The notes: generated from the letters alone by a model not told the origin. A stretch of DNA of 64,000 nt from Ricordea florida (GCA_949710005.1 OX453280.1:13194258-13258257), one strand, 5' to 3'; positions 41,110-54,624 are shown, counted from the first letter of the stretch. Made by a program: numbers and translations.

Positions 41110-42559
41110 GAGGTAGAAACAAGGGGATACAGTTTTCCCTAGCAGCAATATAAGTGCAGAGATAAAATATTCATAATCTTTGTGGTTAAAGTGATACATG
41201 CCAAAACATGAACAGTATGTATTTTTCGTTCATTTTTTCAGTACTAACTTTGAAAAAGGGACATGTATAATTACGAAAGAAAGTCGTGCTAACCTGTTTG
41301 GCCCTTGATCGCTTTGCAGACCGGTGCCAGATATTTGGTCAATATTAATATTCCGGGCCCACGAATCGATAAATCAGGTATTGATTACTGAGTGCATGTG
41401 ATAATCTTTTTAAATACACGAATTCAAGGTCTTATTGTTAGTCACTTGATGTACGTATTTGAATGCGTACCCAAAAACCTACTAGCTAAAATAAAAACAA
41501 AAATGCAGCCATACATTTATGACGTTTATTTTTTTGGATGATACTAATGGGGTGTTTTTCCATGGAGTGTAAAAAATTCTATGGAAAGCCGCTGAGCATT
41601 TTTGTGCTGTAGTGCTACTAACTTGTGTGTTTCCAACCTAGGATGAAACTATGTTGTGTGTTACTAGGCGATAGATACCCGCCAAAAAACAGTGGTTTCT
41701 TTCGACGGTAGTGGTTCCGATATACTTTGTTGGGAATATTATTCTCTTCAGATTTTAGTTTTCTTGTTAAACCCACCGTGTGAACAATCATTGAAGCGAC
41801 ATATCGTATGTAACGAGTCGAGATATTGTAAGGTAAATACAGGAAGCACATCCTCAAATCGTTATCATAGCGGTTAGAATCAGGAGCAGAGCTTGATTGT
41901 TACTTATCACGGTAGAAAACCACGTTAGTTTTATGCTGTAATGTACGTTGTACTTGTAAAATTAACCACTACAAGATTTTAAAAAGGCAGCTATGCTACA
42001 CTAACCGGTTTGATTAATCTCTATTTCTTCAGTTGTTCTAATCGATGTCCTTTTTTAACATCTCTGTAGCAGTCCAGGAATCGAGCAGGGGTTATGGAAC
42101 AGTTCACAAGGCAATTAATTTTGCAACTTATAATCTTCAATGCAAAAGACTTAATCCCCCGTGGTGTTTTAGGAGCCATCCCAAAATGTATTCAAAACAA
42201 AGCAGGTCACTTGCTACTGATTCGAACGATAAGCGTAAAAAATTACAATGGTATAAATGAGAGCAATACTTTCTTGTTGTCCAAACCTGAATGTAAAGTA
42301 GAAGATGCTGTTTTCTTCGATTTCAGATAATTTCATGGAGGAAGATATACAATTTTAAATTAGGCCACAACAATAACTGTTTTGCTAAATTTTTGCTTCT
42401 TTACCATCACAATATTTTCAGTAGTTTCCTGTTTTCAGAGGGTTCGTTTTACACTTTCAACGAGCTGATTGGCCAGGATTATGTCAGTTAATCCCAAACA
42501 ATGCAGAAAGTTGAAATTGAGTGCAGAAACTTGAAATTAAATTTTTGCAGGTATATTAT
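41110..42559. other. Intergenic, no gene recognised
   Basis: Only short frames (for example 42,094-42,330) without recognisable motifs. No repeat structure noted. Confidence 0.3.
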
Positions 42560-45500
42560 TAACAAGTAATAATAATCGGTATTTAAACAGGGTGACCCCT
42601 TCAGTCGCAGGACTGGTATCAACGGGGGCCCTGTATAACGCAAAATAAAAAAAAAGCATGTATAAATAATATATATATCTATAAGAAAAACTAGCTACTT
42701 TAAAAGATACGCTAAAATGTTTAAAAAATTAAAAAGCCTAAAAAGGTAATAGCGTTCTCATAAAAATTGGATATCGAATTGAAAATGTTCTAAAAATAAC
42801 CTAAGAAAAAAAATCGGAGGTAGCCTTGAAACGCTCCTTTATCTTTATGTTCGTTGGAAGGCTATTAAATGTGCATGCACCATGAAAATAAAAAGACTTT
42901 TTAGCGACATCTAAATAAAATTTGGGAAGTATAATGTCAGTGATTGACGATCTAGTGCATCTGTTAAAAACATGTTGGTTATCGCTCTGGCAGCGTAACA
43001 GGAAATAGTCTTTAAAGTATAGAGGAACTTCTCCGACCAAGCACTTGTTAACTAACAGTGCACAGTGCTTTTCCATGGTTTTTGTAAGAGGCGGCCAGCG
43101 TAGGTTCTCGAGTATTGTTTCCGTGGCTATGTCAGGTTTAAAACCGTATACGAATCTCGCAGCTCGTCGTTGCAGGCGTTCAAGAGTCTTTCTGTTAGTG
43201 CTTCCCGGAGTGCAAAAGCACGCATCACAAATAGCTCATGGCCAGAAATCGCGGACATTTGAGCCCGCACACCGGCACGCGGCTTTCTCCACAATAACAG
43301 AAAAAATCAATATGGCGGCCAAGGAAGCGTTCTATTCGCGAGGTCGATTATGAACAACTGTATTGTTTTTCATCCGTGGTTAAATTTACATCGATCAAAA
43401 GCCTTCAGGACGTCTAAAATTGTTTTCGATAATGAAATCCTTCACTCGATCGCACGAATGAAATTCCCGCCATCCCGCGCCGAAAGTAAAAAGACCCTCT
43501 ATTTAGAGCGCTGACCTACAACACTGTTTAGCGTCTGTCCCTAGTTCTCAAAGGAAGTTTTAAAGCCTGGTTTCATAGCTTTCTTTTGATATCAAACATG
43601 GCGGTTAAACTGAAAGAATGTTGTGAAGAACGGAGGTTCTTTTTCGTGTAACATCGAGTAACCATTAGCTGACTCCACGGTTGAATGCCTCTATTTTTAT
43701 AGTTTTATATTGTTGGGTTTTCATCGCCGAAATGGACGCTGTTAATCGTGTCCAAACTACCTGAAAATCGCTGTGTTTCTGTGACACGATGTTAACTTTG
43801 AGGAATGAACTCGGAAAAATCAATCAGGCGGATGGGAACGCGGCGAGGTGCGGTGAAAGATTGCTACTTAACGAATTTCCTACATGAAGCTAAAATCATG
43901 CTTAAAGAGGACGCTGTTAATGATCTGGTTTAGAAATGACTTTCATACAGTTGGATTACGGATACTTTCTCCTAACAGATTCAGACTTGGAATAACCGGA
44001 GTTATTCTATCCTCAAATTTAATTTTTACTCCATACATTCCTTTGTAAATTTAATCGCCATGTTTGTTTAAGTAATGTAGAAAGCCGCTGCAGTTACGCG
44101 GGCGTTGCGTCCGCGATTTCTGGCCATGTTAATATCGGTAGCACTGTGGACAAATAGATCTTATTTGCTGCTTCCGTGATTAAGCAACCTCGTAATCGTG
44201 AGAGGAGGCCAAATCTGCTGGCAACGTTTGACCTTAAATAGCTTATGTGATCGTTGAAAGATAAACACTCATCTAGCAAGACTCCTAGGTACTTGAACGA
44301 CTTTACTTGATTGACTTCCTTTCCTTCCATGCAAAGCGGACTATGAGATTCAGATCTGAATAGCCTCTGACGAGTTCCAAATAGAACATACTCAGTTTTC
44401 TTTAGGTTGAGGAAAAGACCGTTCGCTGTTAACCAGTTAGAGACGTTATTGAGATCAAGGCTTAAGTTCAGCTGTAGTTGGTCAATGTTTGAAGCAGCAG
44501 TGAAAATAACGGTGTCGTCAGATAACACTAGACAGACCAACGGCCAAAAGAAAGATCGTTTATGTAAAGAATAAACAAGAGAGACCCTAACACGGAACCT
44601 TGAGGTACTCCGCTACTGATGTTGGCGGCAGAAGAAAGGTGATTTTCAATGGACACTCTTTGAGTCCTGTTAGTGAGATAGCTCTCAAACCACTTGATAG
44701 GCTGGTCTTGAATTCCATATCTGATCTGTACAACTTGTTTAAAAGACCGTCATGAGGAACAGTATCGAAAGCCTTTTTCAGGTCAATAAACACTGCCCCC
44801 GTCAATAGCCCTTTGTCCATATGACCACGAACTTTATCTGTAAGGAAGGTAACGGCCAACTGCGTTGAATGATTTGCGCGAAACCGCGATTGAAAAGGTG
44901 AGAGAAGGGAGTTTTCTGATAGGTAGCTATGTAGTTGATGGAAGACAGCTTTCTCCAGAAATTTCGACAAGATCGGTAAAATTGATAAAGGCCTGTATTT
45001 GTCCAGATCATCATTGTTTCCAGATTTGAACAAGGGTACAACCTTTGCTTGCTTCCATTCAGACGGGACTGCACCAGTTTCAATAGAAAGATTTATCAAA
45101 TGTTTTACACAGTCAGCTATCACAACTGCGCTGTCCTTTAAAAGTCTAGCAGGTAAACCGTCTAGACCTGTAGCTTTCTTGAGTTTTAGGCATTTAAGTT
45201 GCCTAAGCACAAGCGGTTTATCCACTGCTGTGAACTCAAAATGATTCTTTGCAAACAGCTCCTCGGTTGTAGAAAACGGGTCTTGTATATCGGCATGATT
45301 CAAATAACTTGTTCACAACAGATGTAACGTAAGTATTAAACAATTCTGAAATGCTTTGTTTATCAGTAACAATCTTGTCATCTGCCTTGATACAGGTCGG
45401 AATAGATTTGTGATTTGCGTCCGGCATTATTTTCTTCACAGACCTCCAGAAAGATTCAGAGTCGACGCTGTTCTCTTCAAGTAGTGATCCACTATAGCTT

Positions 45501-47080
45501 TCCTTAGCACGTTTAATCCTTGCACTGACTTTGTTTCGGAGTAATCGATATGCGGCCAAATCGGTGTCTAATTTTGATCTACGATATTTCTTGAGACTGG
45601 CATCCCGAACTCTCATCATCTGTTTGATTTCCAGCGTAAGCCATGGACAATTACGTCCTCAAACGTTTTTGTCGATTAGTGGAGCATGTTTGTCACATTC
45701 AGACGTAAAGTTGCATTTCCACAAATACCAGGCTTCTTCGACGTTAGTCGAACTCAACACATCATCCCAGGGGATTTTCTTCAAATCACCGTTGCAGAGA
45801 TTAGTTGGATCGTATTTTGCATAATTCCTGCACTTTATCACACGAGGTTGTTCTTTGAAGTTATATATCTTTCGAACTGAAATTGGCATATCATGATCAC
45901 TCAGACAGGATTCAGCAACTACGGCTCGAGACATGTTTCGTGGATTTGTGGTGGCAAACAGGTCAATAAGTGTAGCGGTGGTTGACGTAGACCGTGTTGG
46001 TTCATTAATCAACTGTGTTAAACCAAAGGTTTTAAAAATCTCTTTCAAATTTTTGGTTTCAGAGCTTGGTTTCTTAAGCAAATAATCACAGTTGAAGTCC
46101 CCGTTTACAATAACTTCTTTTCCCTCAGCCGCGGCAAAGTTCAGGCTGTTGTAAAAGCGAGCCAAATAATCTACGTCAGGCTGGCTACCTGACTCTGAAG
46201 GTGGCCGATAAAATGTTCCAAACAGTATGCTTTTAGATTTAGGCAGAAAAATCTCGATCCAAACAGATTCATCAATCTCGAGGTCAGATCGGCGCACAAC
46301 ATTAATTGACTCACTGACGAACACTGCTACACCGCCTCCTTTCCTCACCAATCTATATCTTCTAAAAAGTGTAAAGCCAGGCAATGACACTTCTGCATCC
46401 GAAATGTTACTGTTGAGCCATGTCTCAGTTAAAGCTATGATGTGAATTCGTGGACTTTGCGTTATGAAAACACGAAGTTCATTTAACTTCTTCCTCAAGC
46501 TTCTGATGTTTTGATGGATGAACTTAAGACCACGCAACTTAAGGGTAGAATCAGATGTTGCTGGTACAACAAAGCTATCGTTTAGACTGTCATCGAGCTG
46601 TTGCTCAGCAGAAGATGGAACTGAGCAGAAATGACAAGTCGAGCCAGATTTAAAGTTCGCATCCAGGCATTTTAAATGGAAGCGCGATTTGCATAAAACG
46701 CAAAATCCAAAAGCCTGATTTCTTCTGACCGTCTTGAGACACCGAGGACAGGTTATTTAAGTGGAAAGTCCAGGATTCACGGAGATATCATCGCACTGAA
46801 GCAGTAAACTTGCAAGAAGAACAGATCTTGTAAGCCTGACAAGCTGAACCTTAGCGACGGGAGTGAGGGAAAATCCAAAATGGCGCCCACTAGAAGTTTT
46901 CTTTCTCACGGGCTGCTTAAAGCCGGTGAAAGAAGAGAGCTCCTGTCCAACAGCCAACCCAGAGCTATTGACGTCTTGGTTAACCAACGGTGTAAGACAT
47001 TTAGAATTTGAAAGATTCCTTGTAAACACGAAGACGAGTAGAAGAAGAACGCCGCTTCGCATCACACGACATACCGCCAT
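42560..47080 (-). pseudogene. CR1/L2-type LINE, broken
   Basis: Read on the minus strand, the ATG at 47,080 starts a frame with a hydrophobic N-terminus. An in-frame TAA (46,759-46,757) is followed by a Cys/His PHD-like finger (ITCPRCLKTVRRN to CHFCSV). Next comes an AP-endonuclease (FIHQNIRSLR, ALTETWLN, VNGDFNCDY, SDHDMP; to 45,659). Another in-frame TGA precedes a linker and the reverse transcriptase (KATGLDGLPARLLKD, FIDLKKAFDTVPHDG, a DD box as LVLSDDTVIF, and a thumb region). Frameshifts occur near 45,300, 44,720 and 44,545. A MITE splits the C-terminal part, whose end is at 43,225-42,800. The 3' UTR ends near 42,560. The copy is dead but nearly full length. Confidence 0.85.
43240..44125. 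mobile_element. 886-bp MITE in the LINE, GGCCAGAAATCGCGGAC ends
   Basis: Perfect 17-bp inverted termini GGCCAGAAATCGCGGAC / GTCCGCGATTTCTGGCC, flanked on each side by AT. Removing the element and one AT rejoins the two parts of the LINE reverse transcriptase in the same frame, apart from one stop codon at the junction. No coding frame is recognised inside. Confidence 0.8.
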
Positions 47081-47099
47081 TGTTTATGAAGTAATCAAA

Positions 47100-47494
47100 T
47101 GATTTCGACCTTTTAAAGACAACAAATTAATCTCGCCAATATTTCCTTGTGCTTCTTTATTCCAAATTGCACTCCAAACCATTTGATTACCTATACTTAG
47201 AAAGTGCACTTGTGTAAGTTGTGTATCGATTCGTGTTTGTCAACAGCAATAAACCGTTTTTTTATTTTCTTTGAGTCAAGACTCTATTCTCATAAGCAAA
47301 TTGCTTTGTACTGTAATGTTATTTGATAAAGAAGTTGCCTTTTGTTCACTGCTGAAGAACTTTAAAGGCATGGAAAAGCTATTTTATTACTACGAATAAC
47401 TTAAACGCGTAGTAATCGCACAGTGTATCGTTTCTGTTCGTTGTTTATTACATACGGAGCAAAATTACTGAATGCTGAATGGCTGAGACAAACG
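47100..47494. other. Intergenic, no feature seen
   Basis: AT-rich, nothing recognised. Confidence 0.3.
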
Positions 47495-49616
47495 GCGAAA
47501 TAACTCTGGGAATTCCTAGGAATTCCTAGGCTTATCCTAGAAAAAGAAAAAGATTCCTAGGGATTCCTAGGAATTTGAGGTGTGAATTTTCACGATAAAT
47601 TCGGACTTGGAATTCCTAGGAATTCCAAGGAATTCCAAGCTCTATGAAAGTCTACTTTGGATTCCTAAGAATTCTTAGAAATTCCCAGGAATTTCTAAGA
47701 ATAATTGGGAATCTCTTGGAATAATTGGGAATTTCTTGGAATCTGTGATAAAAATAGAATATTTCCAGGTATAGCTGAGAATAGCTGGGATTTTTTTGAA
47801 TTTATAAGAAAAACAACTAGATTTTCACTGCTGCTGTTAAATAGCTGAGCAAATCAGAAATTTAGGCTCAATCTAGACACTTCAGAACATCCCTCATTGC
47901 CCAAAAGTAAGAATAGTTCTGAGAACACAGAATTGAAAGAAGTGAACTATTTTTATGTTCATATTAAATTTGACTTAAAAAAATTTCGTAATACTTATTT
48001 GTTTGGAATGGGCTGCTTTAAGAAACATCTTACTGAAAAATGAGTGAGAACACAAAAGGAAAATGGGCATCTTTAAACAACTTCAAGTAATATCAATGGC
48101 ACCATTTTCGGTTCGGTCGTGACATCCAAAGTGTAAAAGGAGACGCATTTAAAACAATTGCCGGGTCTTCAGGTCACATTCTACACTGGTCAAGAGTACA
48201 GGTCACTGCTCCCTCGATAAATTACCAAACCACACAGATTCTCCTCGATCTAATAGAGCATTTTGTTTAAAGACTAGAAAACACTTTAATGCTGTTCATC
48301 CATCACTTATAATAATATTATCGGTTTCATGGTGACCTGTACTCTGAGCTGTGGAAAAGTGATCTGCATTTTAGACCCTCCGTTAAACAATACAGTACAA
48401 TAGAGCGCATTAGAATTGTTTAAACAGAATATTGAGATCTTAAGTGCACTTTCCAAATACCATTAAAACGATCGCTTTATTTGTACAGTATGCTTCTGCC
48501 CTTTGAGTTTTTACCGAACAGGACTTCTACATGCGTTGTTTGATATCGTCGTTGCTGCTGTTCTATACTAGCTGTCCTTCCCTGACAATGCTCACACTGT
48601 CTTCACTGTCCCACTAAACCACAAGATAAACCATCTTGACCAGTAATTAAGTGTACGGAGTGGAAATACTTTGAATAAAGCGTGAAGCTTGAACGAACAA
48701 GCGATGAACCGGCCAACGGAAACTCAAAAAAGAGCGCCAAACGGAAATAAGCGGTCCTTTAGTCGACGAGCACCACAGGGATGGAGGCACATAAAACGTT
48801 AAAACGATGTGATTGGTTCAGTCTAATGTTTCAAGAGAGTATCCGCTGACAAGCTATAACCACTGTCTTTGAAGTACTGCATATGTCGGATCGATCCGGT
48901 GTAATAAAGGTTGTTAAGGGGAATTGTGGTGTAGATTTAAAATGAATTGAGATGGATTCCGCCGAAGAAACACAAACGCTTAATGAACAAGTCGACGAAG
49001 GAAATAGGACATACTTCAAATGTTCTATATGTTTCCGAAGATTGCTAAGACTGCAAACGGTCGAGAGTCACTTGGAAACAACATACACGGGGCAAGGTGA
49101 CAGAATTAACTTCTGTTTGGATGGAAAAGGGGATCTAGCTTATCACCGGACAGCAATTAGCCATTTAATACATCAAATCTTCGATGGTAGAGTGCACTTT
49201 GTCGCAGAGTAAACAATAAAAGTTTTTGGGTGAAGTTTTAAATCCACATTTTTCAAAACTTTATAATTTGTGATGCTGATAATACGACTGTATCCTAAAG
49301 TTGCTTTTCTCTTTTATTAAACGGTTTCTATAAAAATGGAAGCATTCTTTGTGGCTTTTTATTCAAGTGCTGCACCTACCAAACTTGACTGTTATAATTA
49401 CTATATATTTCCTTATATTAAGGACACTTTTAAATGAAAGGTGTTATTTTTGTTGTTTTTACTACAGCGGTTCACTGCAAAAGAAAATTTTAAAGTTTTG
49501 GAATTATTAAGAATTCCTAGGAATTCCCATTCTCATTGGTGTTTAGCAATTCCCAATAATTCCCAAAAGTTCCCATGACAGTTTCCTTTAAACTTGGAAT
49601 TTTTAGGAATTCCCAA
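47495..49616. mobile_element. R2 element, copy 2 (both ends incomplete)
   Basis: Collinear with R2 copy 1 from CGAAATAACTCTGGGAATTCC to the right GGAATTCC arm, but lacks the CCCCTTG end and the last ~140 bp at the right. It does not have the 698-bp TTAA insertion, so it serves as the empty-site reference. Confidence 0.78.
48952..49212 (+). CDS. R2-encoded zinc-finger-like protein, 86 aa
   Basis: Open frame MDSAEETQTLNEQVDEGNRT followed by FKCSICFRRLLRLQTVESHL, a C-x2-C...H arrangement resembling a degenerate C2H2 finger. It ends with a ~45-residue acidic/His-containing tail. The paralogous frame in R2 copy 1 is broken by frameshifts. Preservation here may mean function or simply age. It could be the DNA-binding part of a lost transposase. 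Confidence 0.4.
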   Translation: MDSAEETQTLNEQVDEGNRTYFKCSICFRRLLRLQTVESHLETTYTGQGDRINFCLDGKGDLAYHRTAISHLIHQIFDGRVHFVAE

Positions 49617-49799
49617 GAGTAGATACAAAGGGCCGCTCCGAGCGCACTGGTTCTTAAAATGACCACGCCCTTGATTGAAACTTATAAATGTTTTTTTAAA
49701 ATGACCACACCCATGATTGGAATGTTTGGAATGTTTGGATTCAGATGTATCAAATTTCATAACGCGATTAACGCTATGAAAAATATAAAACAAATATGC

Positions 49800-50090
49800 T
49801 TTTTACTCTCTATTCAGAAATCCAGTATGACATTTTCTCCCTTCATTAAGGAATTCTAAATTCATTTCTATTACAACAAAATTTAGGGAAGCCCCGTAAG
49901 GTTTGGTAACATGTGCTCCGAAGTAGATGTATTCGAAACAGATAACAGGATAAACTTTACATCTTTAACCTATATAATCGAATGGCGAAACTAAATTTCC
50001 TTTTGGATCACTAATTTTAGTATGGCAGATAACATCTTTTCCTTTTCCTTCTGTTTCTAACTTAACATAGATCCATCATCATACATGGGA
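49800..50090 (-). pseudogene. Decayed small gene of the virus-like element
   Basis: One minus-strand frame keeps coding-like stretches, for example VICHTKISDPKGNLVSPFDY and VYPVICFEYIYFGAHVTKPY, separated by a stop. The product is unknown. It follows the 63-codon gene in transcription order. Confidence 0.4.
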
Positions 50091-50099
50091 TTCTGTGAT

Positions 50100-50250
50100 T
50101 TAGTAATTAAATAGTTTACTCCAATCGTTTGATTCTTTGGCTTCGTTATAAGAATCTAGAGTAACTTTTGGCACATTTTTTTCTTCACAAAGCTTTTTAA
50201 TTTCTTCAAGACATTTATTGTAAATAGAATCTAAAGTTTTATGACTTAAG
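50100..50250 (-). pseudogene. 3' part of a small virus-like gene split by a transposon
   Basis: From the CTTAAG duplication at 50,250 the minus strand stays open to TAA at 50,102-50,100. The 5' part lies at 55,427-55,473. If the 5,176-bp element and one CTTAAG are ignored, the two parts are in the same frame and would make 63 codons. The product is helical, Lys/Glu-rich and unrecognised. Confidence 0.6.
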
Positions 50251-51060
50251 AGCGGCTGTCTGTAAATATCGAGAATTCGCCGTCAAAAATGAAATTTCCA
50301 ATTCCTTCACATTTGGTCAGAAAAACCCCTTTGGTAAAACATTTATGAAAATTATAATCAAAGTTTCCAAAGAGTTTCCTTCTTGGAGAAACTGGGCAAA
50401 AATTGAAATGCCGTGTCAACGTCACTGCTGACATTAAAAATTCGTGCGAATTAGCACTTTTTCAAATCACTTGGAAATAAAAACGGGTAAACTTAACGCA
50501 ATAATCTTTTGCAGGTGAGTGAGGTATCACCAGATCAACCCGAAAATGTAAAAATATTTGAAAATACTGATTTTTCACACATCGGGTTTAAAGCGCCGAG
50601 ATTCCTAGTCTAAGCGCATAGGAAAACGCTGAAATTTAAGGAAACTTTAAAAGTAAAAATCGCATTCTGGTACATTGAAATTCATAACAAAATTTACATC
50701 AGAGGAAAGCTCTATTGCTGTACTTTAACATATAAAAAATCTGGCTTGGGCATTTCAAAGGCCACCGCTTGAGAGAGGTAAACGCATTGTGAATTTTCAT
50801 GTGTTTACATAAAAGGAATTGTAACTGTCACGCAAGCACAGGAAAGCACACTGTTTTAGATACTTTTTATAAAATCTTAGTTGTGGATGTAGAAAACCCT
50901 TTCTCAAATGCGAAATTTAAGGCTTAATGAATCTCTCATATATTTTTATCCATTGTAGCTGAAAATTCCAGGTAAAGCAACTACTAAATTCGTAACCGGA
51001 AGGTCAAAATCCATGTCAAACGTAAACAACACGAAAGTAACACTAGGCTCAATCGAAATT
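50251..51060. repeat. Left long terminal inverted repeat
   Basis: Complementary to 54,625-55,426 at roughly 85-90 % by eye, including AATTCGCCGTCAAAA, AATCTTTTGCAGGTGAGTGA and CCATGTCAAACGTAAACAAC. Confidence 0.85.
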
Positions 51061-53701
51061 TCCCTGAAGGCGCGTTGCTTTAACATAATTCGGATTTGGG
51101 TTTGTGATCCGAGATAACACGGATCATGAAGCATCAAAGGAACCGATTTATCCAATCTGGGCAAGGAATCAGTGGTTTCTTTGATGAGCCACGATCCGTT
51201 TGATTTCGGATCAACGCCGTCGCGATGTTACGGGTCTTCGTTGGCGGTGCAATAAAAGGCACTGTGCTGTTCCGCCTGGAATGGCTGTACTCAAGTCTAA
51301 GACAGTAAAGGGCGATAAAAGTATCGACTTTCCTCAGTCAGCACTGATAACTCAGACATCTCGCACTGTTGTTTCCATTGGAAGTCGCAAGTACAAAATA
51401 CAGCGTTGTTTTTCAGGGGTGGGGGGTGTGTCTTGTCAGCGAAACAGGTGCTAGTTTTGGCCTGGGGACGGAAAGCGAGAAAAAGAGAGAGGCCCGAGAG
51501 ATTTCTTTCGCTTCTCTTTCTCCGGTTCTTTCTAGCGCCCATTTTCGAGGCCGCTTACGAGGGCGGGAGAGAGAAAAGCGCTACTTTCACACGTCCCGAG
51601 ACCGTGTATTACAAAACGAAAGAATTCTTATTTTGAATTTCGTGTAGGCACTAGAAGTGTTGAAGTGCAGAAAATACTAGCCCGCAAAGAAGGTAATGTT
51701 AGGTAGCAGCAAGTCAATGATTAAACCAAGGACATATTAGAAAATAAAGGCTCTGAACAGGCTAGCCTCTGTATACTGATAGCAATCCAGCGTACCGACA
51801 GATAATTCTCTCTAAGTTGGACGCTCCTTCGCTACCTTCTATCTATTCACGCACGACAGGTGCCACTAAAAGTCAATTGGTGTAACTTGGCAGCAAAAGA
51901 TTGCAATTTCAAAACCTATAGCGAAAAGGAAGCTGTCTTATGAGATGTGTAAATCCCTATGCGCTAGTTCAATTAACTTGAATGCTTTAAAAAACCACCA
52001 GTGAATTCGATTGATTGTGATAAATTCATTGTTTATTTTTGAATAGAAACTAACTGGAAGCCTTTTTTCTAGGAATCTGCAGACGATGAAGGCAGCACAT
52101 TTCGCAATTTTGAATGAGAACAGGCGCGGATCTAGAATAAATGGTGACCGATTTCCTAAACGAGCGCCATGAAGGCGCAAGTTTTTAGGAGGGTCCGGGG
52201 GCATGCTCACCCGGGAAATGTTTTTGGATTTAACTCCTTTAAGTCCCGTTTCCTAGGAATCTGAGTCATTCAGACAGGATTTTGGCCAGTTCCATTCTCC
52301 TCAGATTTCAACTTGGAAAGTTTTCCTTTTTATTAAAACTACATTATTCATTATGGAAAATCTCACCGATTCCCGTAAAACGATGGCCCGCGCCTGGAGA
52401 TGGAAAAGCAGCCGACAATCAAAAGATCAAGCTCAGGCCCGATGGATTTCACGGATATTGTCTTAACCACGACGTGAGTGCCGGAGGTATCAAACCAAAG
52501 AGGAGATCGAAACACCATTTCCTTGGAAAAGATATGTGATATTAGTCGCGTTTACTTTGCTATTCATGACTGATGCAAGTGACAGTGATAAGAGAAAAAG
52601 ATGCACCCACCTTTCTTGGCTAAAAAGAAAACCTTTTTGACATTAATCTTGAGTGGGAAGCGGTATCCGATCCCCTCTTTCTTTAAATGTCCGAAAGTAA
52701 GTACATGACAGTTATTAATGATACTGGATACAAAACTCAGTGTATTCTAGTCTGATTGTTTTGTTTCCCTCGTTTTTTCACAGGGAAAGCGATAGCAGTA
52801 GCACCTCAGATGATAACGCTGAAAAGTTTAGATAGAACGTTAGATAGTCACGATATCACTTATATTGCTAGTTCAGAAACCACTTGCACAGCCTCTTCTG
52901 TTAGTAAAACGGATGACGCAGACCAGAATAAGTCAAAGTTGAACGACTTTCTAATATCCTGTAGCGTTAAGCCGCTAGGAAACAAGAGTTGGGTAGAATG
53001 AAAATTGGCACATCCCATAGTCTGTGCTCAAAATAATTTGTGTGAGTTGATCAAAGCAAACTCTCTATCAGTTGAAATTGGGAGACTTGCAATTCTGACG
53101 GAGCTTGGGCTGCTTGTTCCTGTTCCACCTGTACGGAGAAAAGCAGCGTATGTTGCAAGAATTGGTTCAGGAATGTACCTGTATGAATTTAGTGTCGCGC
53201 TAGTAACTTTGAGCGGTAGGAAATGACTGTTAAAGAATTTGTTATTTCAGCTAAAAGTTTTGTTTCCCCTTCTTACGAAACTTACCTTTCGTACCAATCC
53301 CCCCAACCGTGCCCCTCCCCAATTCTTCCTACGGACGTTACTCTCTGCTTCCAAAAAGAAAAAAGAGAGTTGTTGACTAAAAGGAATCCGAATGTAAAAG
53401 GCCTCAAATAGAGCCTAAAAGGAGTGTGTCGGAAGGAGCTTGTGAAGAAATGGAATGGTAGCAGCCATGAAGCTTATTAATATCATTGCATGTGGACAAT
53501 TGTACGTGTACAAAATATTTTTTTATTATTAATTTTTTTTTTTTTGCCGCGTATTTTTCATGCAACTGTGCTGTTAAAATACGCTTCTATGAGTTATCAT
53601 CGGAGCCAAATTAGGGTCGATCGGTGTACGTAACTTTTTTTTCATTTCTAATTTGTGACTAATTATATGGATGACTGTTTTATCAGTGTCCGTATTAAAC
53701 T
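51061..53701. other. Interior of the 5.2-kb element, unidentified cargo
   Basis: Plus-strand coding-like pieces occur at ~51,200-51,410 (RRRDVTGLRWRCNKRHC, faintly like the zinc-binding start of ISXO2/Merlin-type transposases), at ~52,370-52,539, and at ~52,785-53,225 (VSKTDDADQNKSKLNDFLIS, then IKANSLSVEIGRLAILTELG). A CAG acceptor-like site precedes 52,783. They could be exons of a captured gene or a decayed transposase. No identification is possible. Confidence 0.35.
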
Positions 53702-53710
53702 TATTTGAAG

Positions 53711-54526
53711 GGGTCGGTACATTTCGCTGACCCCAGTCCATGGACTACCACTATGGACTACCAAAATGGACTACCCTGATGGACTGGTAAATGGACTACC
53801 TATTTGGACTACCTAGATGGACTACCTATTTGGACTACCTAAAAAAAACCCTAAAAAATACCGAGGAAAAAATAGGAAGAAAATATCCCTAAGTTGTTTG
53901 CTTTGATCGTTTCACCGCGATCCGCCATCTTGTTTTCATTTTATTTATTTGTTATGAAGGAATTTGTTTCTAATATTGATATATACTTGAGCGGTTTTCC
54001 TATTGTTTTTTGGCCTTTCATCAAAACCAAATTTCTCCACAATACTAATGCATGATCAAGAGAAAAGTTTGAGAATAAAGAAAATGATCACAAAAGGAAA
54101 AATGGTTTGATCTTTTTAAAATTCTCCCTGTGTTTAAATGGCTATTAGATGTTACAGAGTTGTTTCCTTGGTGTTGTTTTACCCCTCCCCCACCCACCCA
54201 AACAATAATGTTTAACGAGGCGTTAATTCATGATAAATTCAATTCTTGGGGCTGTTCGGGGAGGTGGTTTATTCTACAGTATGCGCCTGCAGAACATCTG
54301 AGCAGCGGTAATAAAAGATGGCGGATCGCGGTGAAACGATCAAAACAATCAACTTAGAGATATTTTCTTTCTATTTTTTTTTCTCGGTATTTTTTAGTGT
54401 TTTTTTTAGGTAGTCCAAATAGGTTGTCCATCTAGGTAGTCCATTTACCAGTCCATCAGGGTAGTCCATTTTGGTAGTCCATCGTGGTAGTCCATGGACT
54501 GGGGGTCAGCGAAATGTACCGGACCC
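53711..54526. mobile_element. Mutator-type MITE with 9-bp duplication TATTTGAAG
   Basis: The 816-bp element has ~220-bp inverted repeats starting GGGTCGGTACATTTCGCTGA and made largely of repeated GGACTACC words, ending at the CACCGCGATCCGCCATCTT block. TATTTGAAG is duplicated at 53,702-53,710 and 54,527-54,535. A 9-bp duplication and long repeats are typical of Mutator-like elements. Confidence 0.85.
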
Positions 54527-54624
54527 TATTTGAAGTGTGATATCTCCATCACTTCCCTAACACAGCATTTTAACGAGAAATTGCAAAAAAAAAAAAAAAA
54601 AAAATGAAATAGCACCTTTTCGAT

